Below are positions 1 through 8,160 of a stretch of 64,000 nt of DNA, piece by piece (the stretch's first letter is position 1; every line of letters starts with the position of its first letter). The notes under the pieces are model-generated. The model was not told where the DNA came from. It searched no databases and worked only from the letters and a program-made list of their open reading frames with translations. The stretch comes from Arenimonas donghaensis DSM 18148 = HO3-R19 (GTDB taxonomy: Bacteria > Pseudomonadota > Gammaproteobacteria > Xanthomonadales > Xanthomonadaceae): assembly GCF_000743535.1 (NCBI RefSeq), contig NZ_AVCJ01000023.1:154929-218928 (forward strand), in the 5' to 3' direction. A program made the position numbers and the translations under genes.

Positions 1-2730
1 CGCCGGATCGTCCCAGGGCGAGAGCGGGTTCGCGTCTCCCGCCAGCACCACCTCGTAGGGAACCGGCCGCTGGATCGACGTCGCTTCGAAGCGTGCGCCG
101 GGCATGGCCTGCAGGCCATCGAGCAGGATGTCCTGGTGGCCGGCGGCGCTTGCCACATCCAGGGTGACGGACTCCTCGGGCAAGGGACGGATGACGAACT
201 CGATCTCGGCTTCCGCACAACGCCGGCTGTACATCGCCTGCTCGCACAGGCCATAAAGATGGCGATAGATGCCCACCCGGCCAGGAACAGGCCGGAACGC
301 CAGTTGATCGTCCGCGATGGTGCCGAAAACGTTGGGGATGAAGTGCAGGTCGCCGACATCTGGCTCGGTGAACGGCATCTGCGGCGAGAGGGTTCGCTCA
401 TCCACGTATACGTCGTTCGTCAGCACACTGAACGTAACCGGTCGATTCTGCGCAATCACGATGCGATCCGGACGGGCATGAAGTGCCGGATGGGTCCGGT
501 CGTCGTCCCAGATCACCGTCATGGCGTAATTGCCACCATTGGGCGCGATGATCGCCGGGCCGGAGACGACGTAGAACAGGATCATCATAAATTCGTCGGG
601 CTCCTCCAGCGTATCCCCATTGACTGGAATGTGGATCGTCCCGCCCGTGGCGCCCGCCGGAAGGGTGAAGTTGGGGATCGTGATCGCGTCGTAGTCGGCC
701 GGGGGGATCGCCACGAAAGACATGTAGTCCGGCGGGTCGTTGGTATGGACTCCGACCACCACCGGTGCGCTGAGAGGCTTGTCGAACTCGAACCGTACCG
801 GCACCAGCTGTTGCCCACTGTTGCCTTCCACCACCTGGCCGACGAGGCCATAGAGGACGGGATAGCGTTCCGGTTCTTCTTCGCTCTGGATGTGCACCCA
901 CGCCAGGTGGCTGTTGCCCCAGCCTCCGGTGACGTTGTCCACGCGCAGAATAAAGGTGCGTGTTGGTCCCGGCTCCCGGTTGCCGATGATGGTCACCGGG
1001 ACCGACGTCTCGGTCTGGCCTTCCGGGATCAGCACACCCTGCAGCGATACCGGCTCGTAATGGACGCCGGGAACCGCCTCGCTTGCCGACGTGGAAATCG
1101 ATTCCACATCGAACCGCACGCCACCGGGTCCGGCGGGCCAGCTCAGGCGAACGGGAATGTGGTGGACGACCGGACCTTCGTCACCCTCGGGCAGGAAGTT
1201 GTATTCGTTGATGCGCAGGTCCCGGTAAGGCACAGCCGTCACCGGCACCGGTGCCGAAAGCGCACCTGCGCCCGCAGTATTGAAGGCTTGGACCTGTACC
1301 TGGTACGTGATGCCCTGGGGCAACCCTTCCAGATGGATTTCGAACGGCGCATTGCCGGCAGGTGCGGTCACCGGCGGCACGAAGTAGCCGGCCGGCGTGG
1401 TGATGACGCGGTAGCCCAGGATCGGTAACCCGCCGTCGGCGCTTGGCCGCGATACCGTCAGCGTTGCCCAGGACGAGCCCTCTTCGGTTTCGACGCCGGT
1501 GATCACGGGGGCCAGGGGAGGCGTGCCGTTGCCGGTCGGCTGTTGCGGGCGGGCGAGGTGCAGTTGAACGCCTGCGATGGTGGCTTCCGCCACATCGTCG
1601 AAGCCGTCGCCATCGAAGTCACCAACCGTCAGCGTGCGGCTGTCTGGCGAAGTAGGTGGATAGCTGTTTTGCGACGCGGCCATCTGCTCGGGAATCTGGA
1701 GCCGGCCGTCGCGCTGCTGGTAGGACAGCAGCCAGACCCGGCCGCTGACCACGGACACGTTGTCCGCGATCGTGACCAGGTCATCCTGGCCGTCGCCGTC
1801 TGCGTCAAGTCGCTGCAGCGAGCGCACCGAGCCGGCCATGGGCAGCGACCGGGGCTGGTCCATTACGCCACCTGGCAGCTGCAGGTACTGTTTCAGGCGG
1901 ACCTGGGCCAGATTCGGTGGCCCACCGGTGACCAGATCGGTACGGCCGTCGCCATTGAAGTCACCGGCAGCGATGCCAACGGATTGGTCGCGTACCCGCA
2001 CGGGCGCCGAGAACGCGCTGCCCCCGTAGCCGTAGCGCAGGACCAGGTACATCGGATCGCCCTGGTAGGGGCCGCTCTCAAGCGTGGCGATGTCGACAAA
2101 GGGGTCTGCATTGAAATGGCCCGCCACGATGCCGTTGAAGTTTGCCCGGCCGGCATCGATCACGCCCCGCTGTACCAGCCTTCCCTCGCCATCGCCGAAG
2201 TAGAGGTGCAGGGCCGAACCGATCAGATGACTGGAGCCCGGATATCCGGCCAGTTGTTGGGCCTGGATCAGGTCCAGGTGGCCGTCCCGGTCGATGTCGA
2301 CAACCAGCGGCGCCGACACACCCACATGCGGGTTGGCTGCCGGCTGGCGCACCATCCAATGACCGTTGGGCTGCGAAAGCAGCATCCGCCAGCCGCCCTC
2401 GCCGGCGAACACCAGGTCATCGCGACCGTCCTCGTTGAAGTCGCCCGCCGCCATGAGCGGAAGCGGCCCCAACGGCCACGGCTGGAATCCCGGGACGACC
2501 AGCGGCGTCGCGGTGAAGGTGCCCACGGTGGATTGCAGTTGCAGAACCACTCGCTGGTCGTGGTCCAGCATGGCAAGATCCCGGCGGCCATCGCCATCGA
2601 AGTCGCCCGCTACGATGACGTCCGTTCCTTCGTGGGCGAGATGTGCCCCCGGAATAAACCGTACCTGGGCAGTTGCCAGGGGAGATATCGCCAGGGCGGC
2701 GAGGAGGCAGAGGAGAGGGGGTCGGCTCAT
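1..2730 (-). CDS. Exported FG-GAP repeat / FN3 / Calx-beta protein (partial, 3' end outside window)
   Basis: The frame is open for 910 codons from ATG 2730 to the left edge, so the C-terminus is missing. The protein starts with a signal peptide (basic start, hydrophobic core, ATAQ cleavage region near residue 22). Seven FG-GAP/VCBS-like calcium-loop repeats follow (cores such as GDFDGDGRRDL and GDFNGDGRTDL) at about residues 40-380. After them come a fibronectin type III domain (about 410-510), two Calx-beta-like domains (about 520-720) and a Big_9/cadherin-like segment (about 735-840). This suggests a beta-propeller plus Ig-like adhesin or extracellular protein; ligand unknown. An in-frame ATG lies at 2748, but CACAAT at 2744-2739 sits just ahead of ATG 2730 like a -10 element, which favours 2730. 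It is divergent from the TRIC gene. Confidence 0.85.
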   Translation of the reverse strand, partial: MSRPPLLCLLAALAISPLATAQVRFIPGAHLAHEGTDVIVAGDFDGDGRRDLAMLDHDQRVVLQLQSTVGTFTATPLVVPGFQPWPLGPLPLMAAGDFNEDGRDDLVFAGEGGWRMLLSQPNGHWMVRQPAANPHVGVSAPLVVDIDRDGHLDLIQAQQLAGYPGSSHLIGSALHLYFGDGEGRLVQRGVIDAGRANFNGIVAGHFNADPFVDIATLESGPYQGDPMYLVLRYGYGGSAFSAPVRVRDQSVGIAAGDFNGDGRTDLVTGGPPNLAQVRLKQYLQLPGGVMDQPRSLPMAGSVRSLQRLDADGDGQDDLVTIADNVSVVSGRVWLLSYQQRDGRLQIPEQMAASQNSYPPTSPDSRTLTVGDFDGDGFDDVAEATIAGVQLHLARPQQPTGNGTPPLAPVITGVETEEGSSWATLTVSRPSADGGLPILGYRVITTPAGYFVPPVTAPAGNAPFEIHLEGLPQGITYQVQVQAFNTAGAGALSAPVPVTAVPYRDLRINEYNFLPEGDEGPVVHHIPVRLSWPAGPGGVRFDVESISTSASEAVPGVHYEPVSLQGVLIPEGQTETSVPVTIIGNREPGPTRTFILRVDNVTGGWGNSHLAWVHIQSEEEPERYPVLYGLVGQVVEGNSGQQLVPVRFEFDKPLSAPVVVGVHTNDPPDYMSFVAIPPADYDAITIPNFTLPAGATGGTIHIPVNGDTLEEPDEFMMILFYVVSGPAIIAPNGGNYAMTVIWDDDRTHPALHARPDRIVIAQNRPVTFSVLTNDVYVDERTLSPQMPFTEPDVGDLHFIPNVFGTIADDQLAFRPVPGRVGIYRHLYGLCEQAMYSRRCAEAEIEFVIRPLPEESVTLDVASAAGHQDILLDGLQAMPGARFEATSIQRPVPYEVVLAGDANPLSPWDDPA

Positions 2731-2889
2731 TGCGCGCGATTGTGCCATCGCGACCGGGACTTCACGTTCAGATTGCGGCAGATGAGACTTTTTCTTTTCG
2801 ATGGACCCAAGGCCGCCTTGGGTAGACTGCCGGCCTGGCCGACTGCCTGAACAGCCCAGGCGACCCGGCGGGGCAATCACCGAGGCTCA

Positions 2890-3519
2890 ATGACACCTCT
2901 CCTGCTATCGACGCTCGACCTCGTAGGCACCTTCGCGTTCGCGATCAGCGGCGCGACCCTGGGCGTGCGCAAGCGCCTGGACCTGTTCGGCGTGCTCACG
3001 CTGGCCTTCGCCGCCGCCACGGCCGGCGGCATCTTCCGCGATCTGGTCATCGGTGCGCACCCGCCAGCGGCTTTCGGCGACTGGCGTTACCTGGCCACGG
3101 CCATGGCGGCCGGCGTCGTCACCTTTTTCGGCTATGAGCAGGTCGAACGGGTCCGCAACCCCGTGCAGATGTTCGACGCGGTCGGCCTGGCGCTGTTCGC
3201 CGTGGCCGGCACCAGCAAAGCCCTGGCCTTTGGCATCCACCCCGTGGGCGCGGTGCTGCTGGGCATGATCTCGGGTATCGGCGGCGGCATGGCGCGTGAC
3301 CTGCTGGTGACTGAAATTCCCGCCGTGCTGCAAAGGCGCGAGCTCTACGCCGTGGCCGCCCTGCTGGGCGCCGTACTGCTTGCAATCGGCAGCTGGTTGG
3401 AGCTGCCGCCGGCGCCGACCGCCCTGGTCGCCGCCTTCGCCTGTTTCGTGCTGCGCTACCTCGCGATCCGGCGAGGCTGGATGCTGCCGGTCGCCAACTG
3501 GCGCGACCCCAGTCTCTGA
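2890..3519 (+). CDS. Trimeric intracellular cation (TRIC) channel family protein
   Basis: 209 residues, the usual length for the bacterial TRIC/YicG family (formerly UPF0126). It has two homologous halves of three membrane segments each, with the family's glycine-rich motifs GGIFRDLVIG (about residues 47-56) and GGGMARDLL (about 131-139). Family members are inner-membrane monovalent cation channels; the ion carried here cannot be read from sequence. A GAGG element lies five bases before the ATG. A TAGACT hexamer near 2823 could be its -10 element. The gene ends 85 bases before the cyclase gene. Confidence 0.9.
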   Translation: MTPLLLSTLDLVGTFAFAISGATLGVRKRLDLFGVLTLAFAAATAGGIFRDLVIGAHPPAAFGDWRYLATAMAAGVVTFFGYEQVERVRNPVQMFDAVGLALFAVAGTSKALAFGIHPVGAVLLGMISGIGGGMARDLLVTEIPAVLQRRELYAVAALLGAVLLAIGSWLELPPAPTALVAAFACFVLRYLAIRRGWMLPVANWRDPSL

Positions 3520-3604
3520 CTCCAGCGGGATTTCGCACGGCGCCGCCGGCGATTCATGCACACCTGCAGCGGCCAGTTCGCTAGGATTCAGGCGAGGAGT
3601 CTTG

Positions 3605-5050
3605 ATGACAACATCGCAACAACTGACGCCGCCTGGCCAGACGGGGCGGTTCTGGCTGCTGCAGCCGCTGCTGGTGGTGCTCTGGCTGGGCAGCTTCCTG
3701 CTGGCCGCGGCGCTCGAGCACGCACCGCATGCCAGCCTGTGGTTTCCACCGGCGGCGGTCACCTTCGCCAGCCTCTTTTGCCTGGGCTGGCGCGCCGCGC
3801 CCGCCATCTTCGTCGCCTGCGCCGTGGCCACCTACCTCACTGAAACCGCGGGCGCGAACGGCGGCGCGGTGCGGCTGGACGTCGTGGCCTCGTCGAGCCT
3901 GGTCTTCGCCCTGATCCACACCGGCGCCTACGCCCTGCCGGCGATGACCCTGCGGCGCCTGGCCCGATTCGAACAGGCTGAATTCACGCTTCGCGCCGTC
4001 ACCGAATTCCTGCTGCTTGGCGCGGTGGGCGCCGCGCTGGCCGCCAGCTTCGGCGTGCTGGGACTGCAGCAAACCGAACTGCTCGATGCCCCGGACCTGT
4101 TCGAGGTGGCCGCCGCCTGGTGGATCGGCGACTACGCGGCGCTGGTGACCCTGGCGCCTGCGCTTGCCCTCATGCTGCGTTGGGCCGTCGGCAGCAGCGA
4201 GGTGCGGCGCTTCCCGCCTTTCGAGTGGGGCCCCTGGCGATTCCGGCGGTCGGCGGTAGGGAAGCTCGCGGTGCTGCTGGCCGTCACCCTGGCGGTCCTG
4301 GCTGGCTACCATGAACTGTCCAACAGCCGCGCCTTGCTGGTGATGCTGGTGCTCCCCGTCGTGCTGCAGCTTTGGATCGTGCACACCGAAAACCTGGCGA
4401 CCACGCAGCTGGGCGTGCTGGGCTTCAGCCTGCTCACGGTGGGCGCGGCGGCCGCGGTGCAGGTGGGCGACGACGCGCTGATCCTGCAGTTCGCCGCGGT
4501 CAGCCTGGCGGCCAATACCTACCTGAGCCTCGCGGCGCCCGCGCTGTACGCGGCCAATGAACGACTGCGCGACCAGGTCAGCCACGATGGCCTGACCGGC
4601 GCGCTGAGCCGGACCTGTTTCGAAGACCGTGCCGCCATCGGGCTGGCGAAAGGCCAGCGCCGCAACCAGCCCTGCTCGATCATCATGCTGGACATGGACC
4701 GGCTCAAGGAGCTCAACGACACCCACGGGCACGCTGCGGGCGATATCGCGCTGCGCGATCTGGTCAAGCACTGCAAGGCCCGCCTGCGGGCCAGCGACTG
4801 CATGGGACGCCTGAGCGGCGACGAGTTCGCGATCTTTCTTCCCGGCACCGACGAGGACCAGACGCGCGCCATCGTGCACGACCTGCGCGAGCAGCTTGCC
4901 GCGACGCCGCTGGAACCGCTGGGGCTGACGATCTCGGCAAGCTTCGGCATGGCGACCACGCCGGACTCGTCGTCGAGCTTGTCGCAGCTGCTGCACGCGG
5001 CGGACCAGGCCATGTACGTCGAGAAGCGGGCCCACCGTCGCAGCGTCTGA
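3605..5050 (+). CDS. MASE1-domain diguanylate cyclase (GGDEF)
   Basis: 481 residues. The N-terminal 310 residues form a multi-pass MASE1-like membrane sensor. The C-terminus is a GGDEF domain with the signature SGDEF (about residue 403) preceded by RASD five residues upstream, matching the RxxD inhibitory I-site. It should therefore make cyclic di-GMP and be product-inhibited. SGDEF in place of GGDEF is a common active variant. The open frame extends upstream to 3380, but that part overlaps the TRIC gene and reads as out-of-frame arginine/proline-rich sequence. ATG 3605 has GAGGAG at 3595-3600 and is followed directly by the membrane domain. The sensed signal is unknown. Confidence 0.9.
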   Translation: MTTSQQLTPPGQTGRFWLLQPLLVVLWLGSFLLAAALEHAPHASLWFPPAAVTFASLFCLGWRAAPAIFVACAVATYLTETAGANGGAVRLDVVASSSLVFALIHTGAYALPAMTLRRLARFEQAEFTLRAVTEFLLLGAVGAALAASFGVLGLQQTELLDAPDLFEVAAAWWIGDYAALVTLAPALALMLRWAVGSSEVRRFPPFEWGPWRFRRSAVGKLAVLLAVTLAVLAGYHELSNSRALLVMLVLPVVLQLWIVHTENLATTQLGVLGFSLLTVGAAAAVQVGDDALILQFAAVSLAANTYLSLAAPALYAANERLRDQVSHDGLTGALSRTCFEDRAAIGLAKGQRRNQPCSIIMLDMDRLKELNDTHGHAAGDIALRDLVKHCKARLRASDCMGRLSGDEFAIFLPGTDEDQTRAIVHDLREQLAATPLEPLGLTISASFGMATTPDSSSSLSQLLHAADQAMYVEKRAHRRSV

Positions 5051-5075
5051 TTGGCGCAGGCTGGCGCGTCGCTGT

Positions 5076-5081
5076 CACACT
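5076..5081 (+). promoter_or_regulatory. Putative -10 element of a leaderless transcript (pseudouridine synthase)
   Basis: CACACT ends exactly six bases before the GTG start at 5088, so transcription would begin at the start codon. No Shine-Dalgarno sequence is present. TTGGCG at 5051-5056 could be a -35 element with a long 19-base spacer. Confidence 0.45.
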
Positions 5082-5087
5082 GCCGCC

Positions 5088-5993
5088 GTGCAGAAGCGAC
5101 CTCCCAACATCGATGGCCTGGCCGCCAGTACCCTGCAGTTGCCGCCGGGCGCCTGGAACTCGGTGCTCGACTGCCTCTGTGACCGATTTCCATCCGTTTC
5201 CCGTGCCCAGTGGCTGGCGCGGATGGCCCGCGGGCGCGTCGTCGACGGCGGCGGCGAAGCATTGACGCCGGACTCGCCGTTCCGGGTCGGGTTGGAGGTG
5301 CACTACTACCGCGAGGTCGCGGACGAGGTGGCGATTCCTTTCGAAGAAAACATCCTGCACCTTGACGATGACCTGCTGGTGGCCGACAAGCCCCACTTCC
5401 TGCCGGTCACGCCGGCCGGGGGGCACGTCCATGAAACCCTGCTGGGACGCCTGGTCCGCCGAACCGGCAACACCGAGCTGGCGCCGCTGCACCGGATAGA
5501 CCGGGACACGGCCGGCGTGGTGCTGTTTTCAACCCACCCGCGAAGCCGCGGGCGATACCAGGCGCTTTTTCGCCAACGCGGCATGCACAAAACCTACGAG
5601 GCGATCGCGCCGGCCCTGCCGGGCCTGGCGTTCCCGCGGGTGAGGTCGAGCCGCCTGGTCGCCGGCGAACCATTCTTCCGCATGCGCGAGACCGATGGGG
5701 CGGCGAACAGCGAAACCCGGATCCAGGTTATGGAAAGGGCCGGGGACTTGTGGCGCTATCGCCTGGAGCCGATCACCGGCCGCAAACACCAGCTGCGCGT
5801 GCATATGGCTGCGCTGGGGGCGCCGATCGTCAACGACGACCTGTATCCCGTCGTTTGTCGCCGCGAGCCAGGCGATTACCGCGCGCCAATGCAGCTGCTG
5901 GCGCGACAGCTGGCGTTCGTCGACCCGCTCAGCGGCGCCGGGAGGGTGTTCACCAGCGCGCTCGAACTGCGCACCCGCGCCACCGGCGATTAG
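5088..5993 (+). CDS. RluA-family 23S/tRNA pseudouridine synthase
   Basis: 301 residues. It has a short S4-like N-terminal segment (about residues 25-80), then the catalytic domain with HRIDRDTAGV (about 131-140), where the family's catalytic aspartate lies, and the conserved TGRKHQLRVHM motif near residue 230. Enzymes of this family isomerise uridine to pseudouridine in rRNA or tRNA; the target position cannot be assigned from sequence. The start is GTG with no ribosome binding site and a -10-like hexamer six bases upstream, so the transcript is probably leaderless. It follows the cyclase gene by 37 bases. Confidence 0.88.
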   Translation: MQKRPPNIDGLAASTLQLPPGAWNSVLDCLCDRFPSVSRAQWLARMARGRVVDGGGEALTPDSPFRVGLEVHYYREVADEVAIPFEENILHLDDDLLVADKPHFLPVTPAGGHVHETLLGRLVRRTGNTELAPLHRIDRDTAGVVLFSTHPRSRGRYQALFRQRGMHKTYEAIAPALPGLAFPRVRSSRLVAGEPFFRMRETDGAANSETRIQVMERAGDLWRYRLEPITGRKHQLRVHMAALGAPIVNDDLYPVVCRREPGDYRAPMQLLARQLAFVDPLSGAGRVFTSALELRTRATGD

Positions 5994-6055
5994 TCCCGGA
6001 AAACCCACGGCACGACCTTGCGTGCCGCACGCCGGCCCCTGCCGGCGGGTGCAGG

Positions 6056-6514
6056 TCAGGCCACTGCCAGCTTCTTGCGCATGCGCTTGATGTCGCGACG
6101 GTACTGGCCGGCCAGCTTGGTCTTCTGGGCGTCGGTGAGCAGCTTGCCCGAGACCTGGAAGAACTTCTTTTCCTCTTCGCGCAGGTGGTGGTGCACCTGG
6201 TGGGAGAGGGCGCGGGCGGTGTTCATCCAGCCGCGGTCGGACGGTTTGCCTTCCTGCAGCTTTTCGACCAGTTCGTCGATCTCGTGGTGTTCATGCAGGG
6301 CGTGGCGGGAGGCGTCCAGGCCGCCGTCGTGCATCAGCATCGGGACGTAGAGGTAGCGTTCCTCGGCGGCGGCGTGGGCGGCCAGTTCGATGCGCAGTTC
6401 GGTGAAGAGCCGCTGCCGGTCGTCGCCGCGGGCACTGGTGCGCAGCAGGCGGCGGCACAGCGACCGCTGGGTTTCGTGGCTTTCACGCAGGGCGTCGTAG
6501 ATGGTCTCGGACAT
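6056..6514 (-). CDS. Hemerythrin (HHE cation-binding) domain protein
   Basis: 152 residues, all helical. The spaced metal-ligand pattern of the hemerythrin fold is visible: H14, H47 with E52 (AAHAAAEERY), the HALHEHHE cluster (about 71-78) and HQVHHHLREEE (about 105-115). These proteins bind a di-iron centre and are linked to oxygen, nitric oxide or iron sensing or storage. The lysine/arginine-rich tail is typical of the short cytosolic type. GGGAG precedes the ATG at 6514. It converges with the pseudouridine synthase gene and is divergent from the SRPBCC gene, with a REP doublet between them. Confidence 0.88.
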   Translation of the reverse strand: MSETIYDALRESHETQRSLCRRLLRTSARGDDRQRLFTELRIELAAHAAAEERYLYVPMLMHDGGLDASRHALHEHHEIDELVEKLQEGKPSDRGWMNTARALSHQVHHHLREEEKKFFQVSGKLLTDAQKTKLAGQYRRDIKRMRKKLAVA

Positions 6515-6561
6515 CGCCAGGCTCCCGGGGGACTGGAGGGCAGTCTAGCGCTGGTCGCCCT

Positions 6562-6621
6562 GTCGGGACTGAAGTCCCTCCCACAGAGGCAGGCTGCTGT
6601 GGGAGGGACTTCAGTCCCGAC
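6562..6621. repeat. REP doublet (REPIN), family A, copy 1
   Basis: Two 25-base arms (6562-6586 and 6597-6621) are perfect inverted copies around a 10-base loop. Each arm contains its own small hairpin (GGGACT-TC-AGTCCC) and a GTGGGAG head. This copy lies between divergent start regions, so it cannot serve as a terminator here. Confidence 0.9.
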
Positions 6622-6641
6622 GCTTCTCCCCGCTCGGGTCG

Positions 6642-6669
6642 TGGACACTCCGGCCGCGCCGGGTAAAAT
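6642..6669 (+). promoter_or_regulatory. Promoter of the SRPBCC/hydroxylase pair, leaderless geometry
   Basis: TGGACA (6642-6647, five of six matches to the -35 consensus), a 16-base spacer and TAAAAT (6664-6669, five of six matches to the -10 consensus). Only six bases separate the -10 from ATG 6676, so the predicted transcript starts on the start codon. Confidence 0.65.
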
Positions 6670-6675
6670 CAGCGC

Positions 6676-7158
6676 ATGCGCCTGACCGTTTCCGCCGAAC
6701 GCAGCCTGCCCTGCACCCCCGACGTCGCCTTCGAACTGGCGACCAATCCGGACAAGTTCCCGGTGTTTTTCACTGGCTTTGGCCCGGTGCGCGGCATCAG
6801 CGGCATCCGCCTGCATTCCGACCTGGACGTGGGCAGCCAGCGCCGCGTGCACCTGGTGGACGGAACCGTGCTCACTGAACGGGTCATCGCCTACGATCCG
6901 CCGGTGAGCCACGGCTACACGCTCACCGGCTTCCGCCCGCCCATGGCCTGGCTGGTCCGGCAGGGCGAGGCGATGTGGTATTTCAGCGGCCATGAATTCG
7001 GCTCGCGGGTGCGCTGGGACTACGAGTTCACCCTCGCCAAGCGCTGGCTGGCGCCGGTGGCGGTCATCGTCCTGCACCTGTTCATGCGCCGGGCCATGCA
7101 CCGCTGCCTGAAGAACATGGCCCGCGCCCTCGAAGCCCCGGTGGCGGCCGCGCCCTGA
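6676..7158 (+). CDS. SRPBCC-family (polyketide cyclase/START-like) protein
   Basis: 160 residues. The N-terminal strand-helix pattern, a central section ending in WYFSGHEFGSRVRWDYEF and the long C-terminal helix fit the SRPBCC hydrophobic-ligand-binding fold. The C-terminal helix has a hydrophobic stretch (about residues 123-138, VAVIVLHLF) that could touch the membrane. Its stop overlaps the next gene's start (ATGA at 7155-7158), so the two are translationally coupled and probably act on the same lipid or hydrophobic substrate. The function of this family member is unknown. Confidence 0.75.
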   Translation: MRLTVSAERSLPCTPDVAFELATNPDKFPVFFTGFGPVRGISGIRLHSDLDVGSQRRVHLVDGTVLTERVIAYDPPVSHGYTLTGFRPPMAWLVRQGEAMWYFSGHEFGSRVRWDYEFTLAKRWLAPVAVIVLHLFMRRAMHRCLKNMARALEAPVAAAP

Positions 7159-8006
7159 TGGGCGAATGGCTGCTCCTGGCGCTGGCGCCGGTCTTCCTGG
7201 GGTTCGTCATCTGGGAGGCCTGGTACTGGCGGCAGCGGCAGCCGGCCATGTACAGCTGGCGCGATACATTCTCCAACGCGGCGCTGGCCCTGATGCACCA
7301 GGGCGCCGATGCGCTGGCCTGGCTGGCACTGATCGGGGTGTTCTGGTGGCTGCACCAGTTCCGGCTATTCGAGATCCCGACGACGTGGTGGACGATCGCG
7401 CTGCTCTTTGTCGCACAGGACTTTTGCTACTACTGGTTCCATCGCGCCGCGCACCGCATCCGCTGGTGTTGGGCGTCGCACGTCACCCACCATTCGTCCG
7501 AACGACTGAACCTGTCCACGGCCTTCCGGCAATCGATCACCTACCCGATCTCCGGCATGTGGCTGTTCTGGCTGCCGCTGGCCTGGCTGGGCTTTTCGCC
7601 GACGCACATCGTGCTGGTGGTGGCGATCAACCTGGCCTTCCAGTTTTTCGTGCACACCCAGGCGGTGGGCCGGCTGGGCTGGCTAGAGCATGTTTTCAAC
7701 ACGCCGTCGCATCACCGCGTGCACCACGCCAGCAACGGTCGCTACATCGACCGCAACTACGCCGGCGTGCTGATCGTCTGGGACAAGCTCTTCGGCACTT
7801 TCGAGGCAGAAGACGCCTCCGAGCCCTGTCGCTACGGCCTGGTCAAGCCGGTGCGCAGCCACAACCCGCTGGTGCTCACTTTCCACGAATGGGGCGACAT
7901 GCTGCGCGACACCTGGCGTGCGCGCGGACCGAAGGCCCGCCTGGGCCAGCTGTTCGGTCCACCGGAACGGGCGCTTTCGCAGGCCGACCACCCTCGCCAG
8001 CCGTGA
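7158..8006 (+). CDS. Sterol desaturase / fatty acid hydroxylase family protein
   Basis: 282 residues with several membrane segments. The histidine clusters of the di-iron hydroxylase superfamily are clear: HRAAH (about residues 95-99), HVTHH (about 109-113) and HRVHH (about 189-193), with a further H at about 170. Members oxidise or desaturate membrane-bound hydrocarbon substrates using oxygen and a di-iron centre; the substrate is not identifiable. Start and stop overlap with the upstream SRPBCC gene indicates a shared function. The last 40 residues are basic and poorly conserved. Confidence 0.88.
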   Translation: MGEWLLLALAPVFLGFVIWEAWYWRQRQPAMYSWRDTFSNAALALMHQGADALAWLALIGVFWWLHQFRLFEIPTTWWTIALLFVAQDFCYYWFHRAAHRIRWCWASHVTHHSSERLNLSTAFRQSITYPISGMWLFWLPLAWLGFSPTHIVLVVAINLAFQFFVHTQAVGRLGWLEHVFNTPSHHRVHHASNGRYIDRNYAGVLIVWDKLFGTFEAEDASEPCRYGLVKPVRSHNPLVLTFHEWGDMLRDTWRARGPKARLGQLFGPPERALSQADHPRQP

Positions 8007-8160
8007 ACCGGCCCTCGCGGCGCAGCCACGTCCAGAGGCCGCGTCCACGCCCAGGCCGGTCTGCCACCCGACGGAACTGAACCGCGGCGGCCAGGGGCGG
8101 TCGCGTGGCGGCGGCTCGGGCTGGCACACTGGGGTCCTACTCCGGAGCAGGGGCGCCCGA

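Noticed and set aside
136..2850. Two plus-strand frames of about 430 residues each at the left edge
   Set aside because: The minus strand reads as a coherent exported protein with seven FG-GAP repeats, FN3 and Calx-beta domains; the plus-strand translations have no family features.
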